Positions 8,594-13,409 of a stretch of 16,959 nt of DNA are shown in pieces. The stretch spans positions 1-16,959 of the forward strand of contig JASICF010000315.1 in NCBI GenBank assembly GCA_030044775.1. Reading direction: 5' to 3'. The notes beneath the pieces are model-generated. The model searched no databases. It was not told the origin of the DNA and was given only the letters and a program-made list of their open reading frames with translations. A program made the translations under genes and the position numbers. Source of the DNA: Candidatus Sulfotelmatobacter sp. GTDB lineage: Bacteria > Acidobacteriota > Terriglobia > Terriglobales > Acidobacteriaceae. Position 1 is the stretch's first letter; each line of letters begins with the position of its first letter.

Positions 8594-10165
8594 TCAATAC
8601 TGCCAGGTCACGCCGTTATACAAACTGGGAACCCGGTAAGCGCGATATGCATAGGCTGTAGCGGGGAAAAAATTCATCTGCCACACCACCTGTGGATCGG
8701 ACGTTCCAGTCACCTCTTGAATGTAGGAAGCCAGATTAGGGACGGTCGAAAATAAGGGAGCGTTTAGCTCAAACTCGACGTTGCCGTTGGAGAATTGCTC
8801 AATGGCTCCGCCCCACTGACCGAAGGGCGGAAGGTCATCGGCCCAGGCAAGATTAGCAACCATCGAGCTTTCGTCGGCTTGAAAAATCACCGCGCGGGAA
8901 AGGCACCGTGGGGTGCCAAGACCATTGAACGAGCATACCGCGTCCGAATTAAAAACTCGTTCGTTTCCATTGTCAAAAATTCCCAAAGTAGTCACGGGCC
9001 CGTTTTGGCTCAAAATAATCGGGAAATGCTGTAGGGAAAACCAAAGGCTTGAATCGTCGCTTGGGACCCCTTGGTTGGTCACAGCGAAGTCTCCCTGGTA
9101 GCCGAGGTGCCAGAGGACATTTCCGGAACCAGTTCCGTTCTGGTAGTCGATCTTGAGAATCCAAGACTGGTTACGCACCGACAAGATGAGGTTGCCATCG
9201 GTGGGGGAGTAGAGCAGCGCGTTACTGTGTGTCCAGTCCGGCAAGCCATCAAGATGCCGATTCACGTCGAGGTGATCGAATGTGTTCCAGCCCCAAACCG
9301 GGTTCCAGTTCTCGTCCAGATCCACTATCCCATCTCCCGTGACCAACAAGGTTCCGGGGTACCCGGGGAGATTCGTGAAATTCTTGTAGCAAAGCACAAT
9401 AGCAATCACATGGCCGTTAGGGAGCAAGGCAAAATCGTGGGTAAAACCAAATGGGATAAAGTCGAAGCCGCCGACGTTTGCCATCTTGTGCTGCAAATCG
9501 GGCGTGGTCATCTCGCGAATGGTGTTTCCGGCCAAATCGACCTCACGCAAATTCGAAAACGTTTTCCCGTCCGTAAGACTCAAGAGAATGTTTCCGTTGG
9601 GAAGCAGTTTGAAGGGAAAGGCGATGGCGCCGGCAGCATAGTAATACCAGATGACGTTGCCATCGCGGTCCGTGTAATAGGCCGGCGTGCCGCTGTGTTG
9701 CACGCTGATGTATTCGATCCCGGGATTTTCGGTGGAGCTCAAAGAAGGATTAGGACGGCTCACAGTCAGCGTGGGAAAAAACACAGGAGAAGAAGGCAAT
9801 GGCCCGGTCGTGAAGGTTGTGTCAGGAGTCATGGTAGTAGTGCCATTGGCACATTGAACCTGCGCACGCATATGATAAGTGCTGGAGGCCCTCATTCCAG
9901 CAACCTCAACCGAGGTATAGTTGGCGGGAGTCAGCGGATACCATGCGGTGTTTCTGCCATACGATGTGGTGGGACCAAACTCCACCATCATCTGCCCAGG
10001 ACACGCTGTCCGGATCGTATAGACTGCCACCAGCGGATTTTGCGTGCCGGATACTCTTCCCTGGGTAAGGGATGGGATCGAACCCGCGCCGCACCCTGCC
10101 ATCAAAGCACACACCACCAACGATGCCGCCACAAAGGCGGCCCTAGCCGCAAAGAATGCCTTCAT
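8594..10165 (-). CDS. Arylsulfotransferase (ASST/AssT-like) lipoprotein
   Basis: The 523-residue protein fits the PAPS-independent arylsulfate sulfotransferase superfamily, six-bladed propellers that move sulfate between phenolic compounds in the periplasm. Residues 1-25 form a lipoprotein signal ending LMAGC (Cys25); an Ig/FN3-like domain covers about 45-120; the propeller follows with repeated blade motifs such as FPFKLLPNGNILLSL and HDFALLPNGHVIAI. Candidate active-site residues are His243 (FTHDF), His313 (DWTHSN), Arg331 (SVRNQS) and His380 (LQHFP). They parallel His252, His356, Arg374 and the sulfated His436 of E. coli AssT, and the 18-residue His-Arg spacing is identical. This mapping is my inference. 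The start is set by the signal peptide and GGGA before ATG at 10165; longer versions back to 10279 lack support. No dsbL/dsbI-type partner genes are adjacent. Some homologues have other or unknown activity. Confidence 0.8.
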   Translation of the reverse strand: MKAFFAARAAFVAASLVVCALMAGCGAGSIPSLTQGRVSGTQNPLVAVYTIRTACPGQMMVEFGPTTSYGRNTAWYPLTPANYTSVEVAGMRASSTYHMRAQVQCANGTTTMTPDTTFTTGPLPSSPVFFPTLTVSRPNPSLSSTENPGIEYISVQHSGTPAYYTDRDGNVIWYYYAAGAIAFPFKLLPNGNILLSLTDGKTFSNLREVDLAGNTIREMTTPDLQHKMANVGGFDFIPFGFTHDFALLPNGHVIAIVLCYKNFTNLPGYPGTLLVTGDGIVDLDENWNPVWGWNTFDHLDVNRHLDGLPDWTHSNALLYSPTDGNLILSVRNQSWILKIDYQNGTGSGNVLWHLGYQGDFAVTNQGVPSDDSSLWFSLQHFPIILSQNGPVTTLGIFDNGNERVFNSDAVCSFNGLGTPRCLSRAVIFQADESSMVANLAWADDLPPFGQWGGAIEQFSNGNVEFELNAPLFSTVPNLASYIQEVTGTSDPQVVWQMNFFPATAYAYRAYRVPSLYNGVTWQY

Positions 10166-10210
10166 TTTTTTTTCCCACTGGGAGTTGAGGTTCAGAAATA
10201 ATCCAGCGAT

Positions 10211-10242
10211 ATTATCGGGGAATTGCCAGCTGCGTCGGCAAT
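10211..10242 (-). promoter_or_regulatory. Possible arylsulfotransferase promoter with overlapping inverted repeat
   Basis: On the minus strand a GATAAT (10216-10211) resembles a -10 box, and TTGCCG (10241-10236) a -35 box, though the 19-base spacer is long. The -35 lies in a perfect inverted repeat ATTGCC-N9-GGCAAT (10222-10242) that could be an operator. The predicted start codon is about 45 bases downstream. Confidence 0.35.
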
Positions 10243-10434
10243 CAGGGATCACCGGCCAAGGTTCCTGGCTCCGCAACATCTGGGACCACTTCTGTACAAG
10301 CCGCCCGCGATCTCCCGGCCAGCGCGATCATTATTGAAGCGAAATATATCTCAAACCTGTAGGCGCGTCCAGTGGATTGTTCGGACTTTCGCTTTCTTTC
10401 TTTGGGAGACGCCCGGCGCCGAGGCCGTTGCGGG

Positions 10435-10446
10435 GTGAGTACTCAC
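10435..10446. promoter_or_regulatory. 12-bp perfect palindrome, possible operator
   Basis: GTGAGTACTCAC is a perfect 12-bp palindrome in non-coding DNA, about 270 bp upstream of the arylsulfotransferase start and about 170 bp past the serine hydrolase stop. The form suits a dimeric repressor such as a TetR- or PadR-type protein, but no regulator gene is adjacent and I cannot assign a family. Confidence 0.3.
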
Positions 10447-10551
10447 GGTGAAAGCGCGCGAAGTTGTGAATTCTTTCCGCGGGGTGCAGGTCGCGGTTAG
10501 GTTTCCGTTTCTAGAGAAGCCGGAAGGCGCTCACTTGTTCAGGCAAGCTCC

Positions 10552-10577
10552 CGGGCTCGCGCGAAAAAACGAGCCTG
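10552..10577 (-). terminator. Stem-loop downstream of serine hydrolase gene, possible terminator
   Basis: GGCTCG (10554-10559) pairs with CGAGCC (10570-10575), extended by a G-U and a C-G pair, around a 10-base A-rich loop. It begins about 40 bases past the minus-strand stop codon of the serine hydrolase. There is no T-run after it in that direction, so a classical intrinsic terminator is doubtful; it may only stabilise the mRNA end. Confidence 0.3.
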
Positions 10578-10618
10578 CGGAATCGTGTCGTCGAGGAGAA
10601 CTTCGTGAAGAGTCAGCG

Positions 10619-11821
10619 TCAAGCGCTAAGCCCTTCAACGATGGCATCGTGAAATTTGGGCCGGATTTGTTTGATGGATTCATTTACGCAGTCGGGCCAG
10701 GTGCGGTTAGTGAGCAGAACAATAGAAAGTTTGCGAACGGGATCAATCCAGAGAGAAGTCCCGGTGTAGCCGAGATGACCGAAGGAAGCTTCAGAAAAAT
10801 ACTTGCCGCATTGGGAAGGTGAAGAGGGAGTGTCCCAACCGAGAGCGCAGGATGTACGGTGGGGCGTAGACTCGCGGCGAGTGAAGAGGGAAATGGTTTC
10901 GGGGCGGAAGATCGACGGATCGGCGTTGAGCATGCACTGTGCGAATTTAGCGGTATCGTAAGCGGTCGAAAACAAACCGGCGTGCGGAGCGACGCCGCCC
11001 AGGACGAAAGCGTTTTCATCCTGAACTTCTCCTTGAATGATGCGATGGCGGAAAGTTTGGTCGTCTTGCGTAGGCGGGATCTCGGCGCGCAAATGCGCCG
11101 GCGGATTGAAGGTTGTGTTTGTCATGGCAAGCGGAGCGAAGATTTCGCGTTGGCAGAAGCGGTCGAGGGTGACTTCTTCATCATGCCCGGCGAGGCGTTC
11201 GAGGGCGACCCCGAGAATAATGAATCCGAGGTCGCTATATTCGGTGCGAGAGTTGGGGTCGGTCGTAAGCGGCATGGTGAAGACGGCGTGCAGAAGATCG
11301 TCGCGAGATTTCGCTTTCAGGAATAATTTTTCGTAGGCGGGCAAGCCTGAGCAATGCGCCAGCAACATGCGCAGCGTTACATCACGGCGGCGGGAATCTT
11401 TGGCTTGATCCGCCAGGAATTCGGGGACGATTGCCGCAACAGGCGCGTCGAGATCGAGCAAGCCGCGCTGGTAAAGCAGCATTGCCATTGATGTGGTCGC
11501 GACGACTTTGGTGAGGGAAGCGAGATCGAAGAGGGTCGTAGGTTGAACAGGAAGGTTGAAGTTCCCACCCTGTCGCAAAGGGCGCGACAAGGGTGGGGCA
11601 ACCGCAGCCGCGGTACTGTCCTCATGCTCGTTGTAGGTGAAGTTGCCGAAGGCCTTAAGTGCGACCAACTCTCCGGCGTGGGTGACGGAAATGGATGCTG
11701 CGGGGAAAGCGTGAGCATCAATGGCTTCTCGCAGAATGGAAAATGCGGCTGCGAATTGCTGATCCTGATGGTCAAAAGCATCGCGTAAGGGTGAAGAACG
11801 TAACGAATCGGCGGGCTTCAT
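10619..11821 (-). CDS. Beta-lactamase-family serine hydrolase (class C / DD-peptidase / esterase fold)
   Basis: The 400-residue protein belongs to the PF00144 serine hydrolase family (class C beta-lactamases, D-alanyl-D-alanine carboxypeptidases, EstB-type esterases). The nucleophile motif is SLTK in LFDLASLTKVV (Ser102, Lys105), the second motif is YSD at 195-197 (YxN in most relatives), and HLGYTG at 349-354 is the KTG equivalent. LLAHCSGLP (153-161) is also typical. No signal peptide is seen from this start, so a cytoplasmic role on wall fragments or small esters is possible; substrate unknown. The start ATG at 11821 overlaps the TGA of the ROK kinase gene in a 4-base ATGA, implying translational coupling. 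An apparent insertion at about 69-91 relative to family members contains residues 76-86 encoded by a DNA palindrome (11564-11597). A frame open to 11932 would run into the kinase gene and is not credible. Confidence 0.88.
   Translation of the reverse strand: MKPADSLRSSPLRDAFDHQDQQFAAAFSILREAIDAHAFPAASISVTHAGELVALKAFGNFTYNEHEDSTAAAVAPPLSRPLRQGGNFNLPVQPTTLFDLASLTKVVATTSMAMLLYQRGLLDLDAPVAAIVPEFLADQAKDSRRRDVTLRMLLAHCSGLPAYEKLFLKAKSRDDLLHAVFTMPLTTDPNSRTEYSDLGFIILGVALERLAGHDEEVTLDRFCQREIFAPLAMTNTTFNPPAHLRAEIPPTQDDQTFRHRIIQGEVQDENAFVLGGVAPHAGLFSTAYDTAKFAQCMLNADPSIFRPETISLFTRRESTPHRTSCALGWDTPSSPSQCGKYFSEASFGHLGYTGTSLWIDPVRKLSIVLLTNRTWPDCVNESIKQIRPKFHDAIVEGLSA
11564..11597. repeat. Imperfect palindromic repeat inside serine hydrolase coding sequence
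   Basis: The left arm CCCACCCTGTCGC (11564-11576) is the reverse complement of the right arm at 11584-11597, except for one extra A at 11590, around a 7-base spacer. The stem is 13 bp with a single bulge and high G+C. Read on the minus strand it is translated in frame as PPLSRPLRQGG (residues 76-86). Such C/G-rich hairpins resemble REP-like intergenic repeats; here one seems to be carried within a gene. Confidence 0.75.
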
Positions 11822-12807
11822 AGGATAGCGGAAGTTGTGACTTCGCACAGGGCCGCGCCGCCGGCGATACCGGCATCGGCGCCATAATGGGCCGGTACGA
11901 AAGGAATCTCCTGGCATTGGGAATTGATGCACCAGATGGGCAGGCGATCGTGAATCTGACCGAAGAAAGGTTGCATCATGGCGCCGGCGCCTCCGCCGAC
12001 GATGATTACGTCAGGTTCGAGTAAGTCGATGATGTTGCCGATCCAGATCGTGAGATATTCGGCGGTCTGTTCGAGGACCTGTTTCGCGAGAGAGTCGCCG
12101 GCGAGGTAAGCGCGGCCGACCATTTCGCTGGTGATGCGATCGGGGCATCCTTCGGCGTAGTCGAGGATAAGCGAGCGTTCGCCACCGCGAATTTTTTCGG
12201 CAGCGCGGCGGGCGATGTAAGGGCCGGCTGCGTGGGCTTCGATGCAGCCGAGTTTGCCGCAGGCGCAACGCGGGCCGCGATAGTCGATGGTAGTGTGGCC
12301 GCCTTCGCCGGCTGCGCCGGTGCGGCCGTGATAGATGCGGCGGTTGCAGACAATGCCGGTGCCGATTCCGGTTCCGATGGTGGTGCAGAAAACATTTTTG
12401 TAGCCGCGGCCTGCGCCCCAGAGAGCTTCGGCGAGAGCGGCAGCGTTGCCGTCGTTATCGATGTGAACGGGAAGCTTGTAGACTTTGGTGATTTCGGCGG
12501 CAAGCGGAAAATTGCGCCATGCGGGAAGATTCGGCGGATTGACGATGACTCCGGTGTGCGGGTTGAGCGGGCCGGGAGCGCAGATGCCGATGCCTGCGAT
12601 CAGGGACTCGGGCGGGTCGTCCCCATTGATTGAGCCGCAGACCGAATCGATGGCGGAAATGACGGCAGCGAGAGCACCGGCGGAGTCATTCGCGGGCATG
12701 GGAACTCGGGTGTGAAGGGTAATTTCTCCGGCGGGATTGACCAGACCAGCGGCAACCTTGGTGCCGCCGACGTCGACGCCGATGAAAGAAGCGTCCGGGC
12801 TTGCCAT
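11818..12807 (-). CDS. ROK-family sugar kinase (glucokinase / N-acetylhexosamine kinase type)
   Basis: The 329-residue protein is a ROK kinase that would phosphorylate a hexose or N-acetylhexosamine with ATP in the cytoplasm. The phosphate-binding motif GVDVGGTKVAAG is at 10-21; the catalytic Asp is Asp119 in IDNDGNAAALAEALWG; TTIGTGIGTGIV (142-152) is the second ATP-side loop; and the ROK zinc signature GEGGHTTIDYRG..CACGKLGCIEAHAAG supplies His171, Cys181, Cys183 and Cys188. It lacks an N-terminal helix-turn-helix, so it is an enzyme rather than a ROK repressor. Glucose is the default guess; a GlcNAc or MurNAc role is suggested only by coupling to a wall-hydrolase-like gene and by murQ about 9 kb away. 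The stop overlaps the next gene's ATG by 4 bases. Promoter and operator candidates lie upstream at 12886-13067. Confidence 0.92.
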   Translation of the reverse strand: MASPDASFIGVDVGGTKVAAGLVNPAGEITLHTRVPMPANDSAGALAAVISAIDSVCGSINGDDPPESLIAGIGICAPGPLNPHTGVIVNPPNLPAWRNFPLAAEITKVYKLPVHIDNDGNAAALAEALWGAGRGYKNVFCTTIGTGIGTGIVCNRRIYHGRTGAAGEGGHTTIDYRGPRCACGKLGCIEAHAAGPYIARRAAEKIRGGERSLILDYAEGCPDRITSEMVGRAYLAGDSLAKQVLEQTAEYLTIWIGNIIDLLEPDVIIVGGGAGAMMQPFFGQIHDRLPIWCINSQCQEIPFVPAHYGADAGIAGGAALCEVTTSAIL

Positions 12808-12885
12808 TAGAAGTTCGCACCGGCGCAGGATCGCAGGTTCATCGTTAACCCACTGGGGTGCAGTGTAGCAGGAATGCCGGCCCAG

Positions 12886-12902
12886 AACATTGTTGGAATG
12901 TT
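12886..12902. promoter_or_regulatory. Inverted repeat AACATT-N5-AATGTT, possible operator upstream of ROK kinase
   Basis: Two perfect 6-bp half-sites are separated by GTTGG, 80-95 bases before the kinase start codon. The 17-bp size suits a dimeric helix-turn-helix repressor. A weak minus-strand -10-like TAACAT overlaps it (12903-12898). Confidence 0.35.
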
Positions 12903-12921
12903 AAAGCAAGGCTGCGCGAAG

Positions 12922-12970
12922 TTTTGCCCCCTGGATGGCGAAGCTGCACAGAAAGACATCTGGGGCAAGA
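12922..12970. other. Stem-loop in the ROK kinase leader
   Basis: TTTTGCCCC (12922-12930) pairs with GGGGCAAGA (12962-12970) over 9 bp including one G-U pair, then GATG/CATC continues the stem above a small internal loop. No T-run follows on either strand. It could be part of the kinase mRNA leader, or of an RNA read from either strand. Confidence 0.4.
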
Positions 12971-13016
12971 TGGCGCTAACCGCCCAAAATGCGGCAGTGA
13001 CAGTGGGAGCGTGCCT

Positions 13017-13067
13017 GTGAAACAGCGTTTGGTTTGGTTTATAATCCGCGGAAGCAATGATAGTCAG
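13017..13067. promoter_or_regulatory. Overlapping divergent sigma70-type promoters
   Basis: On the plus strand a perfect TATAAT (13040-13045) has GTGAAA (13017-13022, 4 of 6 to consensus) 17 bases upstream. On the minus strand TATAAA (13043-13038) has CTGACT (13067-13062, 4 of 6) 18 bases upstream. The two -10 boxes overlap, so polymerase could serve only one direction at a time, tying kinase and export-gene expression together. This is prediction only. Confidence 0.5.
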
Positions 13068-13125
13068 AGACGCGGCAGCCGTGAGGTTTTCCCCCTCATG
13101 CGTTAGACGGCGCGGGCAAAATTCC

Positions 13126-13154
13126 CTGGAAACCAGTGGCTTACCTGGAACCAG
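13126..13154. promoter_or_regulatory. Tandem short inverted repeats (CTGGAAACCAG, CTGGAACCAG)
   Basis: CTGGAAACCAG (13126-13136) and CTGGAACCAG (13145-13154) are each palindromic and nearly identical, with starts 19 bp apart, close to two helical turns. They lie about 80 bases after the plus-strand TATAAT, in the putative leader. They could be paired operators or two tiny RNA hairpins. Confidence 0.4.
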
Positions 13155-13385
13155 TTGATTAATAAGGTCCGGAGGGAGACTTTACCGGGTCGAGAGGGTT
13201 ATGTTCGGAGTAGCGTTCTGATTGACTTGTATTTGAGAAATCCTGATTTTCAGCCACAAAACGCTAGCGCCGGATGACTTAGCCGACAGGGGCGGCGGGA
13301 TCGTGACGGCTCATTCGAACTTAACCAGACCAGATTCTAGGTTCATGCGGAAACAGTAACAATCCCACGTTGAGTGAAGGCGGTA

Positions 13386-13409
13386 TTCGAGAATTCATGA
13401 ATTCACGAA
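13386..13409. promoter_or_regulatory. Near-perfect 24-bp palindrome centred on the export gene start codon
   Basis: GAATTCATGAATTC (13391-13404) is a perfect 14-bp palindrome containing the ATG at 13397. It is flanked by an A on each side (the only mismatch) and then TTCG (13386-13389) and CGAA (13406-13409), which also pair. As RNA this would fold with CAUG in the loop and the GAG ribosome-site remnant in the stem; as DNA it could bind a dimeric protein over the start. Confidence 0.65.

Larger units (their letters stand above)
10166..10618. other. Intergenic region upstream of arylsulfotransferase gene
   Basis: This 453-bp gap lies between two minus-strand genes. No convincing protein or RNA gene is visible; open frames crossing it on the plus strand are antisense extensions of the flanking genes. 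It holds a possible promoter with an overlapping inverted repeat (10211-10242), a perfect 12-bp palindrome (10435-10446) and a stem-loop just past the serine hydrolase stop (10552-10577), each listed separately. Confidence 0.6.
12808..13396. promoter_or_regulatory. Divergent regulatory interval between ROK kinase and polysaccharide export genes
   Basis: This 589-bp gap contains no credible protein gene but is rich in symmetric elements, listed separately: an AACATT inverted repeat, a long hairpin, overlapping divergent promoters, tandem CTGG/CCAG repeats and a palindrome at the right-hand start codon. Smaller ones are CACTG-GGGTG-CAGTG (12851-12865) and a TGAGG/CCTCA stem (13082-13098). If transcription starts after the TATAAT at 13040, the export gene has a leader of about 345 bases, long enough for a structured RNA. 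I compared it by eye with the c-di-GMP-I riboswitch core and did not find that motif. Confidence 0.6.

Noticed and set aside
9071..10201. Plus-strand open frame of 376 codons opposite the arylsulfotransferase
   Set aside because: No recognisable domain or ribosome site, and it covers a gene with clear family motifs on the other strand.
10448..10822. Plus-strand open frame extending from the 453-bp gap into the serine hydrolase
   Set aside because: More than half lies antisense to a solid gene and the translation shows no domain or signal.
13100..13200. Possible c-di-GMP-I (GEMM) riboswitch in the export-gene leader, prompted by GGGCAAA and a GGAAAC loop
   Set aside because: The conserved GGGACGCAAAGCC core and the tetraloop receptor are absent, so the resemblance is superficial.
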